A stretch of 64,000 nucleotides of DNA from Ruminococcus sp. HUN007 (GCF_000712055.1 NZ_JOOA01000002.1:620001-684000), one strand, 5' to 3'; shown: positions 18,051 through 28,250, numbered from the stretch's first letter. A program made the numbers and translations. The notes: a model not told the origin generated them from the sequence alone.

Positions 18051-18929
18051 TCAGGCCTTTTCGGCCTTTGCAGGTCTTATAACTGTATAGTACCACTTGA
18101 GAAGCGCTGTTCCGATTATTATAAAGTAACCGGCAAAGCTGAGTACGTCCGGGATCTGTCCCAGAAAAACAAAACCAAAGACTGCCGCAAATATAACAAT
18201 TGAAAAATCATATACCGATATTTCCTTTGCAGGTGCGCAGGAGTAGGCACTTGTGATACCGATCTGTCCGCCTGCTGCAGCAAGTCCGGTAAGAACAAGA
18301 AACATCCACTGCACCGGTGTCATCGGTTTGAAGTTAAAGATCAGGTACGGAAGCAGCAGAAGTGTCGTAAATCCGGAAAAGAAAGCAACAACGATCATGC
18401 TTTTCTCTCCTCTTGTACCGAGTACCCGGACAAATGTATATGCTATGCCTGCTCCGAGTCCGCCGGCAACTCCGGCAAGAGCCGGTATAACTTTAATGTC
18501 AAAGGACGGACGAACTACAAAGAGCATTCCGATAAAAGCACATATTACAGCGCCCCACTCAAATTTATTCGCCTTTTCCTTAAGCAGGAGTGCCGAAAAA
18601 ACAACTGCAAAAAAAGGTGACAGCTTGTTAAGCATCGAAGCATCAGAAATATCCATGTGATCCACTGCATAGAAATTGCACATCATCCCCAGGCCTCCGG
18701 TCAGGGAACGCATTACCATGTATTTTACATTTCCTTTTCCGGGTCTGAAAGGTATTCCTGCCTTTGCAAGAGATGCCATAGCTATTGCAAGTGCAAACAG
18801 ATTTCTGAAAAAGCATTTCTGAAGTGTGGGTACATCGCCTGTAAGTCTTATGAAAAGGTTCATAAGAGCAAAGCAGAACGCTGATGCTATGATATAGATT
18901 ACACCTTTTTTATGATCTGATTTTTCCAT
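18051..18929 (-). CDS. EamA/DMT-superfamily transporter
   Basis: An inner-membrane carrier with ten predicted helices formed by two EamA repeats, the plan of drug/metabolite exporters; substrate unknown. The start is taken at the ATG at 18929 (MEKSDHKKG) because GGAAGG lies six bases upstream; the longer frame to 18971 has no ribosome site. Length 292 is usual. It is probably co-transcribed with the carboxypeptidase gene downstream. A complete dyad repeat sits just upstream, between it and the divergent MoxR gene. Confidence 0.87.
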   Translation of the reverse strand: MEKSDHKKGVIYIIASAFCFALMNLFIRLTGDVPTLQKCFFRNLFALAIAMASLAKAGIPFRPGKGNVKYMVMRSLTGGLGMMCNFYAVDHMDISDASMLNKLSPFFAVVFSALLLKEKANKFEWGAVICAFIGMLFVVRPSFDIKVIPALAGVAGGLGAGIAYTFVRVLGTRGEKSMIVVAFFSGFTTLLLLPYLIFNFKPMTPVQWMFLVLTGLAAAGGQIGITSAYSCAPAKEISVYDFSIVIFAAVFGFVFLGQIPDVLSFAGYFIIIGTALLKWYYTVIRPAKAEKA

Positions 18930-18979
18930 TATGTTCCTTCCGTTCTGTGCACTGTCCGTGTAAGATGTCATTGTATCTT

Positions 18980-19094
18980 TAAGAAAACGCTGATTTATTC
19001 ATAAATCAGCGTGGGGCACGGGGCGAAGCCCTGCAATCTCCCCACCCGGAAATATGGCTTCGCCGTATTTCCGGTTTAATCAGTGTTTCTTTAA
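18980..19094. repeat. Dyad repeat element, complete copy 2
   Basis: Bounded by AAGAAAACGCTGATT and AATCAGTGTTTCTTT, with CTGATTTATTCATAAATCAG, GGGGCACGGGGCGAAGCCCT and GGAAATATGG/CCGTATTTCC inside, in the same orientation as copy 1. It lies between the divergent eamA and moxR genes. The AATATGG/CCGTATT arms differ from the AATCCGG/CCGGATT arms of other copies on both sides, so the stem is nearly preserved. Confidence 0.85.
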
Positions 19095-19135
19095 TATTAT
19101 AGCAGTGTTTTCTGTGCTTTGTCAATGAAATCATA

Positions 19136-19164
19136 TTGAAACTCCAGAAAAAAAATGTTATAAT
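19136..19164 (+). promoter_or_regulatory. Promoter of the MoxR/DUF58/transglutaminase operon
   Basis: TTGAAA, a 17-bp spacer and TATAAT, 57 bp upstream of the moxR-like start. Confidence 0.7.
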
Positions 19165-19220
19165 AAAAGTTAGCTTTATAGTACAGCAATGAACTACAGA
19201 TAAAAAGGATGTAACAAAAT

Positions 19221-20171
19221 ATGACAAACGCTAATTCAATAAAAACTGTAAGACTTATAATAGATGAAGTAAAAAAAGCTGTAATAGGCAAGGACAAGAT
19301 AATTATCAAGATCCTGCTTGCAGTCCTGTCAAAAGGACATATACTTCTTGAAGATATCCCGGGAGTAGGAAAGACTACTCTGGCTCTTGCATTTTCAAAG
19401 GCACTGTCACTGGACTACAACCGTGTTCAGTTTACGCCTGATGTTCTTCCTACGGACATCACAGGTTTCACAGTATACAACAAACACAGCGGAAGCTTTG
19501 AATTCAAACCGGGCGCCTCAATGTGCAACCTGCTTCTCGCTGACGAAATAAACCGTACATCAAGCAAAACACAGTCGGCTCTTCTTGAAATCATGGAGGA
19601 AGGAAAGGTAACGGTCGACGGCAGCACACATGAGCTTCCGAAACCGTTTATCGTAATGGCCACACAGAATCCTATCGGGTCAGTCGGCACTCAGGAACTG
19701 CCGGAATCACAGCTTGACCGTTTCATGATAAAAATTTCAATGGGCTATCCTGATCTCGACAGTGAGATCGAGATCCTGAAAATCAAGTCAAACTACACAC
19801 CGCTTGACTCCATAAGTCCGGTCGCTGACACTGAGACACTCATCTCACTTCAGAAAGTAGTGGAAAATGTTCACGTTGACGACAAGATCTATTCCTACAT
19901 AGCAAAACTTGCAGGAGCTACCCGTGAACATCCGATGATAAAGCTCGGCATAAGTACACGAGGAGCAATAGCACTCATGCAGATTTCAAAGGCTACTGCC
20001 CTGCTCAAGGGCCGTGACTACGTTATTCCGGATGATGTTATGTACATGTATCATGACGTATTCTCACACCGCCTTATACTTGGCGCAAATGCACGTATAA
20101 ACAATGTCAGCGCCGTACAGATCCTCGATGAGATCGCAGGACAGGTAAAGCACCCTGACTTCAGCAGATAA
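19221..20171 (+). CDS. MoxR-family AAA+ ATPase
   Basis: A 316-residue AAA+ protein thought to act as a chaperone or maturation factor for the products of its operon. Walker A GVGKTT follows LLEDIPG; Walker B LLADEINR, the sensor segment ATQNPIG and the MoxR signature ELPESQLDRFM are all present, with a C-terminal lid domain. It is followed, 11 bp later each time, by DUF58 and transglutaminase-like genes, the standard trio in bacteria. The ATG is preceded by AAAGGATG. Confidence 0.95.
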   Translation: MTNANSIKTVRLIIDEVKKAVIGKDKIIIKILLAVLSKGHILLEDIPGVGKTTLALAFSKALSLDYNRVQFTPDVLPTDITGFTVYNKHSGSFEFKPGASMCNLLLADEINRTSSKTQSALLEIMEEGKVTVDGSTHELPKPFIVMATQNPIGSVGTQELPESQLDRFMIKISMGYPDLDSEIEILKIKSNYTPLDSISPVADTETLISLQKVVENVHVDDKIYSYIAKLAGATREHPMIKLGISTRGAIALMQISKATALLKGRDYVIPDDVMYMYHDVFSHRLILGANARINNVSAVQILDEIAGQVKHPDFSR

Positions 20172-20182
20172 GAGGTCTGAAT

Positions 20183-21373
20183 ATGATCAAAAGCAAAATC
20201 ATCTATCTGATACTGCTTGTCTGCATGATTTTTTTCTATATTCTCTTTGTAGACAGCATGTCACTTCTGATACTTATTCTGACAGCTGTTTTTCCTGTTA
20301 TGCAGCTTCTGGTACTGCTGCGGATCTCGAAAAACATTACGGCAGTTCTTGACATTGACTGTTCAGCCATTGAAAGGGACACCCCGGCAAAAATCGCTGT
20401 AAAGCTGAAGAACCATTCGGTGTTCCCTGTTTCATGTGCCGTTGTCTCACTTGATATAATAAACACGCTTACAAATGAAAAACAGTCACTGACTACCATG
20501 CTGCCTGTCGCTTCAGACAATGAGCAGAGCATAAAGTTCAGCGTTTCATACGCTCACTGCGGAATGGTCAGGGTGGCACTGAAAAGTATAAAAATATACG
20601 ACTACATAAAACTTTTTTCAAAGCAGATAAACTATAACTGCACACACGACATAGCTGTACTGCCGACACTTCAGACCATTGGTTCCGGTTTAAGCACAAC
20701 ACTTGACAGCATGACAGAAAATGAAGAGTTTTCAAAACTCAAAGCCGGCGACGACTGTTCCGAAATATTCAGCATACGTGAATACATCTACGGAGACAAG
20801 ATTAACCGCATACACTGGAACCTCACTACAAAGCTCGACGAACTGATGGTAAAGGAATACAGTCTTCCGGTCAGCAGCCAGATCATGATCATTTTTGAAT
20901 TCTGCAGAAACGGAAACGATGATGAAAGTCTGTACAGGAATGACGCTTCACTTGAAACCGCGATGGCTCTTTCCTACTACATGTTCCGGAACAGCATAAC
21001 GCATAAAATTGCATGGTATGATCCGAAACTGAAAATGCTTCATACTGAAAAGATAAGCAGTGAGATCGACTTTTCATCATTTTTAAGTGCTGTTTATTCT
21101 TCAGGAACATATACCGACATGTTCAGTGCATTCATTTACAGCAAGGCTGAAAACAGTGATTCGCATTTTTCTCATGTATTTTATATTTCCCCGGCAGTTT
21201 CCGATGAGCTGTATCATAATTTTTCAGTTCTGAATAATGCTGACCATAAAACTTACCTGTACGTAAACAACGGATCTGAACTGCCTGATTACTTCACAAG
21301 TACAGATACCACGTGCGCAGCTTCAGTCGAATGCGACAGTATTTCAGACAGTCTTAACAAGGTAATTATCTGA
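20183..21373 (+). CDS. DUF58-domain membrane protein
   Basis: The second member of the MoxR trio. Two N-terminal membrane helices (about residues 5-45) are followed by an external beta-rich segment and the DUF58 motif YIYGDKINRIHWNLTTK...LMVKEY (about residues 203-231). Members may act with MoxR in a surface or envelope assembly process; the biochemical role is unknown. Length 396 is usual. The ATG at 20183 is preceded by AAGAGGTCTG. Confidence 0.9.
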   Translation: MIKSKIIYLILLVCMIFFYILFVDSMSLLILILTAVFPVMQLLVLLRISKNITAVLDIDCSAIERDTPAKIAVKLKNHSVFPVSCAVVSLDIINTLTNEKQSLTTMLPVASDNEQSIKFSVSYAHCGMVRVALKSIKIYDYIKLFSKQINYNCTHDIAVLPTLQTIGSGLSTTLDSMTENEEFSKLKAGDDCSEIFSIREYIYGDKINRIHWNLTTKLDELMVKEYSLPVSSQIMIIFEFCRNGNDDESLYRNDASLETAMALSYYMFRNSITHKIAWYDPKLKMLHTEKISSEIDFSSFLSAVYSSGTYTDMFSAFIYSKAENSDSHFSHVFYISPAVSDELYHNFSVLNNADHKTYLYVNNGSELPDYFTSTDTTCAASVECDSISDSLNKVII

Positions 21374-21384
21374 AAAGGAACAAA

Positions 21385-22548
21385 ATGAAAAGAAATACAG
21401 AAAACCATACAATTTCAGGAAGCGGGATAAACATCACCGATTCGATCTCGCTTGCCTTCAACAGCAGATACCGTATAAACTCCCGCCTTCTTCTCATACT
21501 TATAACCATGGCGGGTATTGCAGGTTTTACTCTGTCCTTTCTCTCGCTTTTCAGCCTGGACTGCAGCAGAAAAATGATCTATCTCTCCGAGGCAGTTTTC
21601 TTCGTTATTTCCTCGGTGTTCTGCATGTTTCCTTCAAAGGCAAGAAACCTGAATCTGCTGCTGTACCTGGTCTGGGGCTTCATCGTCTACAAAAATATCA
21701 ATGAATTCGCCCTCGGGTACGGAATACTCATAAACATAATTTCACATAAGATTGGACTCGTAGCTCCGGCTCTTACAGTGTATCACATTCCTTCTGACGC
21801 CGATCCGTACTACTGTCTTACACTGTTCATGATGTTCATGCTTTCGGCGATCGTTCCTGTCCTGTGTTACAACACAATAGTAAAGCCGCGTTTTATAATC
21901 GCCTTTCTCGTTACCTTCCCGTTCATCGAAACAGGCCTTATGTTCGGTTTCAGTCCTGACCACACTGCATTTTCCCTGCTGATCTCATACTGGGTTGCTG
22001 AATTCACTATGAGAGTTGCAGGAAACCAGTATCATACCGAATCGGGAAAACCTGTTTTCGTAAGAAGAAACAATATATTCGTTTCTTCCGGAAACCTCAG
22101 AAACAATGTTATCGAGGACATAGGAATAATAACCCTGATCTCAGTTTTCGCCGTTTTTATTATATCTTCAGCGGTGATCTCAGCTTTCAGGGTGGAACGT
22201 CCTGATAAAGTCGTTAAAGCGAGAACCGATATAAAAACTGCAATATCTGATTTCTCAATAGAAAAAATCGCAAACAACATACAGACTGATTCTGACAGAA
22301 ATCCTGCTATGGAAAAATCTCAGCTGGGAAATTTTTCTAAAGTTTCTTTCCAGAACAAGACGGATCTTACCATGCTTATTTCTGATAAAGTATCCGGCAT
22401 AATATATCTGAAAGGATTCACAGGATCGGAATACAGAAACAACACATGGTATTCCCTTTCCGATAAAAATGCTGCGGAATATAAAAGCCTGTTTGATACG
22501 ATGAAAAAAAACAGAGCAGTATCCGCAGTACTTCAATTACAGAAATGA
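21385..22548 (+). pseudogene. Transglutaminase-like membrane protein, N-terminal part (frameshifted)
   Basis: The first part of the third gene in the MoxR trio. It encodes about 370 genuine residues with five to six membrane helices and the start of the external region, matching the TgpA N-terminal layout. The frame runs into an A8 tract at 22504-22511 and then ends out of frame at 22548 after RAVSAVLQLQK. The continuation is in the next frame (22505-23947). Removing one A restores a single reading frame of about 850 residues. The cause could be a sequencing error, a real mutation, phase variation, or slippage. Confidence 0.85.
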
Positions 22549-23947
22549 CGCCTACCTGAGCACAGTATATCAGGGTGAACCGGCAAGAAGAAACGTCATA
22601 ATCACCTCATGGTTCAAGATAAACAAATATGCATTCACGCCTTACAGTATTTCACCGGATACTCAGCTTATCCCGGAAAAAGACGGATTTTTAAAACTTG
22701 AAAATGTTTCTTCCTACTCGTTTGATGCCTACTTTACAAATAACATGTTTGTAAATACTGATCATCTGATAAGCCACAGGGACGAGCTTCCTGCCGCAAC
22801 TGATTTTGAAAAGGCATACAGAGATTATGTATACGCAAAATACACGCTACTTCCGGACAGCGATACCATGAATGAGCTCGCGCAGGAGTACGGCTATATT
22901 CCGGACTATGACGGAACAAATATCGCCGGCATAAGCAGCGCCATAAGAAAAATACTGACGGACTCTGCTGAATATACTCTGGAACCGGGTATAACGCCGT
23001 CAGACAAGGAACTCACATGGTACCTGCTGAAAGAAAACCACAAGGGGTACTGTTCACACTTTGCCACAGCAGCTGTCGTTCTCGCACGTATGAACGGTGT
23101 ACCGGCCAGATATACCGAAGGATATATAGTTATTCCTTCAGATATAGAAAAGGCCGACATGGTCGAAAACTACTATAAAGTAGATATTCATGATTCACGT
23201 GCCCATGCATGGGCTGAATTTTACATTGACGGATACGGATGGCTTCCTTTTGAATTCACTCCGGGTTATGACCACGGTATCATTTCTGCGGAAGAAAAGA
23301 TGAACGAAGAAGCTGCATCCACTGAAGAAGCGGCTGTAACTGTAACTGAAACTGTTACCGAACCAGTTCAGACGGAAGCAGTAACGGAAGCAGCTCCTGT
23401 TACTGAGATCGTCACTGAGATTGTTGGTGTTCCTGAAAGCCGGGAAACTGAAGAAGCCGAAACACAGAATGATAACGAAAATGAAAAAGAAAAAGGATTT
23501 TTCGAAACTGCTGTTTCAGCAGTTACCGGATTTATTACCGCAGCTGCAGTACTGTTCGTTATCATCGCTTCGGTAATTATTCTGAAACATATCAGTGTGA
23601 TAAACAAAAGGAACAGAAGTTTCCGTAATGCATCAAACAACAGAAGCATGGCCGCCGTATATTCATACACACTGGAGCTTCTCGCTCATTACGGCATAGG
23701 AAAAGGCAGCATGATGCCTCTTGAATTTGCTGATTATGCTGAAGAACAGGCTGAAGGGCTTGTTGAAAAAGGTGCACTTAAGGATATGATCGATCTTGCG
23801 CTGAAATCAGGATTCAGTAAAGATGAAATAACTGACGAAGAACTCGCTCGTTCAGTAAAAACAGCAAAAACTCTTGCTGAAAGTATCTGCAGCACCAAAA
23901 GCAGAAAGGAAGGCTTTGTTTTCAGATACATACTCAACCTGAAATAA
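22505..23947 (+). pseudogene. Transglutaminase-like protein, catalytic C-terminal part (frameshifted)
   Basis: Open in frame from the A8 tract: KKTEQYPQYFNYRNDAYLS continues the protein broken at 22504-22511, before the first internal ATG at 22745. The transglutaminase-like core shows the Cys in GYCSHFATAA, the His in SRAHAWAEFY and the Asp region GWLPFEFTP. A Val/Thr/Glu-rich linker follows, then a membrane helix (about 23515-23590) and a cytoplasmic DUF4129-like tail. The full catalytic triad suggests the gene was active recently or still is. Confidence 0.85.
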
Positions 23948-23954
23948 AAAGTAC

Positions 23955-24020
23955 AGACCGGTCCGGTCGTTACGGGGTATGGGGCGAAGCCGGATTTCCT
24001 GTTTAATCAGTGATTCCTTA
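23955..24020. repeat. Dyad repeat, decayed partial copy
   Basis: Keeps GGGGCGAAGCCGGATTTCC and the right end TTTAATCAGTGATTCCTTA; the left end and the AT-rich hairpin are lost, and the GGGGC arm runs straight into the CCGGATTTCC arm, as a deletion between them would leave. It lies between the transglutaminase gene and the MATE gene. Confidence 0.7.
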
Positions 24021-24062
24021 GGCAACTACTATTCCAATATTATTCAGAAAGAAGAATCATTA

Positions 24063-25451
24063 ATGCCAAAGTCCAGAAATGAAATAGACATGTGTAACGG
24101 GCCGATTCTGCCTGCTCTGCTTGAACTTACCATACCGCTGCTGCTTTCAAGTGTTCTGCAGCTCCTGTTCAATGCGGCAGACGTTATCGTTGTCGGAAAT
24201 TTCGCCAGTGAATACTCGCTAGCCGCAGTAGGTTCGACCACTGCGCTTGTCAACCTCATGACGAATCTTTTTCTCGGGCTTTCTGTAAGTGTAAATGTAC
24301 TCACCGCCAAATTCGCCGGTGCCGGAAACACTCGTCAGATATCCCGTACAGTTCACACATCAGTTTCACTCAGCATCATCTGCGGTGCGATACTCATGGT
24401 TTTCGGGATCATATTTGCCCCTGCTCTGCTGAAACTTATGGCCACTCCGGACAACGTCCTCGGACTTTCATCACTTTATCTGAGAGTGTATTTCACCGGT
24501 ATGATCCCTATGATGATCTACAACTTCGGCAGCTCACTTCTTCGTTCCAAGGGCGACACAAAAAGACCGCTTCTCTACCTCACAATAGCAGGGGCTGTAA
24601 ACTTTGTTCTTAACCTGTTTTTTGTAATTGTTCTTAAGATGGATGTAATGGGCGTCGGACTGGCAACTGCCATTTCACAGGTAATATCAGCGGTTCTCAT
24701 TCTTATATGTCTTTCACGGGAAGATGATGCATTCCGCTTTTCATTCAGAAAACTTTCACTTGACCCGCACATCGTTTCCGCAATACTGAAGATTGGCATT
24801 CCGGCAGGTATTCAAGGCGTGATATTCTCGCTCTCGAACGTTGTTATTCAGTCATCGGTAAACAGTTTCGGTGCTATAGTAATGGCAGGCAGTGCCGCCG
24901 CTTCAAGCATCGAGGGATTTGTATGGGTTTCGATGAACTCATTTTCACAGGGCGCACTCACCTTTATGAGCCAGAACATAGGTGCCGGCAGATTTTCAAG
25001 ACTTAACAGGATAGCTGTTACCTCCTGCTTGTGCGCAGCTGCTACCGGCCTTATACTCGGAAATGCAGCGTATCTGTTCGGAAACCAGCTTCTTGCAATA
25101 TACGATTCCCGTCCTGAAGTTATCAGTGCCGGAATGACACGTATGTTCATGGTGTGCTGCTTCTACTGCACATGCGGACTGATGGACTGTATAGTGGGCA
25201 ATATCCGCGGAATGGGATACGGCATGACACCGACTGTAATCTCACTTATCGGTGCCTGTGGTCTCAGAATAATCTGGATTTCCACTCTTTTCAGACTGCC
25301 GCAGTTCCACAATGAATCAATGCTGTTCTTATCATACCCTGTTTCATGGATCATCACCTTTATCGCCCACTTCATCTGCTTCCAGTTCATGCGAAAGAAA
25401 TATCCGCATACTGACCGTAAAAATGAAACACCGGAAGTTCCGGCTTCCTGA
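24063..25451 (+). CDS. MATE-family multidrug/cation exporter
   Basis: A twelve-helix antiporter of 462 residues using Na+ or H+ to export organic cations. Seen: the amino-terminal LTIPLLLSSVLQLLFNAADVIVVG typical of the family's first helix (given here in part), repeated halves, and RSKGDTKRPL between helices. The ATG at 24063 (MPKSRNEID) is preferred because longer frames translate a decayed repeat; the ribosome site (AGAAAGAAG) is weak. No regulator is obviously tied to it, although a two-component pair follows 250 bp downstream. Confidence 0.9.
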   Translation: MPKSRNEIDMCNGPILPALLELTIPLLLSSVLQLLFNAADVIVVGNFASEYSLAAVGSTTALVNLMTNLFLGLSVSVNVLTAKFAGAGNTRQISRTVHTSVSLSIICGAILMVFGIIFAPALLKLMATPDNVLGLSSLYLRVYFTGMIPMMIYNFGSSLLRSKGDTKRPLLYLTIAGAVNFVLNLFFVIVLKMDVMGVGLATAISQVISAVLILICLSREDDAFRFSFRKLSLDPHIVSAILKIGIPAGIQGVIFSLSNVVIQSSVNSFGAIVMAGSAAASSIEGFVWVSMNSFSQGALTFMSQNIGAGRFSRLNRIAVTSCLCAAATGLILGNAAYLFGNQLLAIYDSRPEVISAGMTRMFMVCCFYCTCGLMDCIVGNIRGMGYGMTPTVISLIGACGLRIIWISTLFRLPQFHNESMLFLSYPVSWIITFIAHFICFQFMRKKYPHTDRKNETPEVPAS

Positions 25452-25456
25452 CTCAT

Positions 25457-25485
25457 ATAGCATCTGCCGTTTCTGCAGATGCTAT
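25457..25485 (+). terminator. Hairpin after the MATE gene, probable terminator
   Basis: An 11-bp perfect stem ATAGCATCTGC/GCAGATGCTAT with a seven-base loop, five bases after the MATE stop. No clear T tract follows, so strength is uncertain. The core AGCATCTG/CAGATGCT recurs at 30214-30238. Confidence 0.6.
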
Positions 25486-25620
25486 ACTATTATCGGATCA
25501 AAAAATATATCCAAAACTCACAAATGATATATCAATGACACATCGGTACGCTATAATACTTACTGGAATGCAAAATAACATTGTATTCCGCTGATTTCAA
25601 AACTGCAAACAGCCTATCTT

Positions 25621-25662
25621 ACGGAGACACCGAGTTTTTATACTCCTCCCGGTGTTTCCGTC
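25621..25662 (+). promoter_or_regulatory. Hairpin in the leader of the response-regulator gene
   Basis: ACGGAGACACCG pairs with CGGTGTTTCCGT (one mismatch) around a T-rich loop, 38 bp before the ATG. It may terminate readthrough or shape the leader. The 25486-25620 stretch holds nothing else I can name. Confidence 0.4.
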
Positions 25663-25699
25663 TGTACGCTGTCTGCGCCATGATCACAGAGGTGAAAAA

Positions 25700-26380
25700 A
25701 TGCATATTCTTCTTGTAGAAGACGATCTTCAGATATGTGAAGTCACAGAAAAATATTTTAAAAGAAAGGGAGCAGAAATAACCACAGTTACAAACGGTGA
25801 CGATGCGCTCGAGCTCATTTATTCCGGAAATCTCGCATTCTCACTGGTACTGCTGGACATTATGCTGCCGGGAGCCGACGGGTTCACAATATGCAGGAAC
25901 ATAAGAAAGAAAAGCGATATACCTGTGATATTCATAACTGCAAGAGGTCTTGAGGAAGATATCCTGCGCGGCTACGACCTGGGATGCGACGACTACATAG
26001 TAAAGCCGTTCCTCCTTTCCGCACTGTATGCAAAATGCTCGGCACTTCTTAAAAGAACTGAAAGAATAACAGAGAAAAAAACAGACACAGTTCTCTCATG
26101 CGGTGCCATACAGCTCAACACAAGAACACTCACCTGCTTTGTTTATGGTAATGAGATCGAATTAACACCGAAAGCCTTTGCAATTCTGCACTACCTTATG
26201 GAACACCCCGGCTGGGCCATCGACCGTGACACCCTCCTCGACAACGTCTGGGGCGAAGATTATTTCGGAGCAGACCGCGTAGTTGACAACCACATCAAAC
26301 GTCTCAGAAAAGCTCTCGGGAATGCAGGAAGTCAGATACACACCGTGATCGGCAGAGGCTATAAACTGACCGATTCATAG
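25700..26380 (+). CDS. OmpR-family response regulator
   Basis: A 226-residue regulator: receiver domain with EDD near the start, phospho-acceptor Asp53 in LLDIMLPGAD and Lys in DDYIVKPF, then a winged-helix DNA-binding domain ending HTVIGRGYKL. The start is the ATG at 25700, 11 bases after AGAGG. It is 10 bp upstream of the kinase at 26391, forming a two-component pair. Targets are unknown; the MATE exporter upstream is a possible one by position only. Confidence 0.92.
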   Translation: MHILLVEDDLQICEVTEKYFKRKGAEITTVTNGDDALELIYSGNLAFSLVLLDIMLPGADGFTICRNIRKKSDIPVIFITARGLEEDILRGYDLGCDDYIVKPFLLSALYAKCSALLKRTERITEKKTDTVLSCGAIQLNTRTLTCFVYGNEIELTPKAFAILHYLMEHPGWAIDRDTLLDNVWGEDYFGADRVVDNHIKRLRKALGNAGSQIHTVIGRGYKLTDS

Positions 26381-26390
26381 GAGACGTACC

Positions 26391-28187
26391 ATGAAAAACA
26401 AAAAACGCGTAAAACCTTACATCGTCATACCGATATATGCAGCAGTAATAGCATTGCTGACCAAAATGGTGTCAACTTGCACTGACCAATATATAGATAA
26501 CAGGATATACGACAAGCAGATAAATAACATGAATTACTCTGTATCTCAAATACAGAAATATTCTTACAATTATGAAGAACAACCTCTAGAAGAAGCGATA
26601 TCATCACTGCGTACAACAATGGGCCGGAACATAGACAATTATATATATATGCCCGGATTTAATTTGTTTTTCACACTCTTCAGCAATCCTTATTCCGAAT
26701 TGAGAACTTTTTTCAGAGACTCTGAAAAAACAGATTTTTTTTCAAAGCAAACAGGAAACATTCACAGTGTTGCAATTCTGGTTGATGAAGAAAGAAATGT
26801 TCTTGCTTCTAATTTATCAACACGCCAGGCAGTAATGTATTTTGAAGATTTTACCGGAAGCAATGATGATAACTATTTCTGCTATGACTCTCCGGAAACA
26901 TTAAATGTAATAAATGAATATTACGAAAATAATAAAGATTTGTTAAAACCTGAAAAGGATAAATCTATGATTTTTCCAGAGCTTGTACTTGACAGTGCTT
27001 ATGTAAACAGAAAAACTCATGAGTTTATAATGAAGCAGATAACCTTCAGCTGGATCAAATTAAATTATGACGGATATGGTTATACAAGCAATGGCGTAGA
27101 AGAAACTGAACCAATCCGTAAAGACACAATTATTCTTCCTGTCGATGAAGATACCTCAGATTTTAAATTATACGAATTTTCTGACACAGACAGTCAGAAG
27201 TGGCCTTATTGCAGATTAACGAATTATTTCGGTGAGTCTCAGGAGATAATCGACTCTACTGAGAAAGTCGCCTGTGATCTTTACGGTTATGGAGGTGTAG
27301 TTTCCGTTGATGACCGAACAGGAGATGACGGAACGGTTTTCTCATTACGAAACATACCGTTAAAAATCGATGGAAAAAACTGTATTCTTAGTTTACGATA
27401 CTTCTATGATCCGGATGATCCGTATATTAAAAATGTAAAGAAAAAATGGACAATTTCCATTGCCGTGTTATTAAGCATCATCGGTCTTATCATGCTGATC
27501 ATCCGTTACTTCAGACTTAAGTCAGCCTATCGCTTTGAAGATTACCAGCGGGATCTCACCAACCACCTCGCCCACGATATAAAAACCCCGCTCATGGCGA
27601 TCGGAGGATATACCGAAAACCTTCTTGAAGGTGACATGACAGCGGAAGAACAGAAACGATATCTTGATTCAATACTGAGCAACATCTCATTTACCGACTC
27701 CGTTATAAACCGCACCCTTTACCTGAACCAGACTGAAAAAATACGCGTCCGGAAAGAAATGACTGATCTGAGGGCACTCATTGAATCTGCATTTGAAAAG
27801 TACAGACTGATGCTTGAAGAAAAACAGATATATTTCGAAGTGACCGGTGAAGCCACAATAAAAACAAAACGAGATCAGATAGAAATGCTTATCGAAAACC
27901 TTATCTCAAATGCCGTGAAATACACTACTGAGCAAGGTAATATTTCCGTACTGGTAACCCCAAAAAGCATTACCGTAAAAAACAGCGTTTCTGAAAAACT
28001 CAGAACAAGGAAACTGAAGCAGCCATTTGTCCGCGGCGACAAGGCAAGAAGCAACGTCAAAGGAACCGGCCTCGGTCTCTCCATAGCCGACCGAGCTGCT
28101 ACAGCTACCGGATTCAGACTGAAACTAAGCTGTTCCGGTTCGGAATTTAAGGCTGCTGCAAGGAAGAAGCTTTTGACGCTGAAATAG
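26391..28187 (+). CDS. Sensor histidine kinase with large extracellular domain
   Basis: The partner of the regulator at 25700. A first membrane helix (about residues 10-27) and a second (about 360-382) enclose an external domain of about 330 residues with no recognised family. Then come the DHp helix LAHDIKTPL (His near residue 394) and the ATPase domain with NLISNAVKYT and GTGLGLSIAD. The external domain is visibly more AT-rich and uses more A/T-ending codons than the kinase core, suggesting it evolves fast or was exchanged. The ATG follows GGAGACGTACC. Confidence 0.92.
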   Translation: MKNKKRVKPYIVIPIYAAVIALLTKMVSTCTDQYIDNRIYDKQINNMNYSVSQIQKYSYNYEEQPLEEAISSLRTTMGRNIDNYIYMPGFNLFFTLFSNPYSELRTFFRDSEKTDFFSKQTGNIHSVAILVDEERNVLASNLSTRQAVMYFEDFTGSNDDNYFCYDSPETLNVINEYYENNKDLLKPEKDKSMIFPELVLDSAYVNRKTHEFIMKQITFSWIKLNYDGYGYTSNGVEETEPIRKDTIILPVDEDTSDFKLYEFSDTDSQKWPYCRLTNYFGESQEIIDSTEKVACDLYGYGGVVSVDDRTGDDGTVFSLRNIPLKIDGKNCILSLRYFYDPDDPYIKNVKKKWTISIAVLLSIIGLIMLIIRYFRLKSAYRFEDYQRDLTNHLAHDIKTPLMAIGGYTENLLEGDMTAEEQKRYLDSILSNISFTDSVINRTLYLNQTEKIRVRKEMTDLRALIESAFEKYRLMLEEKQIYFEVTGEATIKTKRDQIEMLIENLISNAVKYTTEQGNISVLVTPKSITVKNSVSEKLRTRKLKQPFVRGDKARSNVKGTGLGLSIADRAATATGFRLKLSCSGSEFKAAARKKLLTLK

Positions 28188-28250
28188 AAAATGTACGCCT
28201 CCGGCGTACTATCATAGCAATGCCACCTCGAAGAGGTGGCATTACCTTTT
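28188..28250 (+). terminator. Double hairpin terminator A, repeated at 31857
   Basis: Hairpin 1 is GTACGCC/GGCGTAC (28193-28209); hairpin 2 is AATGCCACCTC/GAGGTGGCATT (28219-28243), followed by ACCTTTT. It begins at the kinase stop. The same double hairpin follows the ECF partner gene, with swapped base pairs in the second stem. Confidence 0.8.

Noticed and set aside
18980..19094. Rho-independent terminator or riboswitch before moxR
   Set aside because: The same structure occurs at many unrelated positions and orientations, so it is a dispersed repeat.
23979..24062. N-terminal extension of the MATE exporter
   Set aside because: These codons are the translation of a decayed repeat; the family N-terminus begins at the ATG at 24063.
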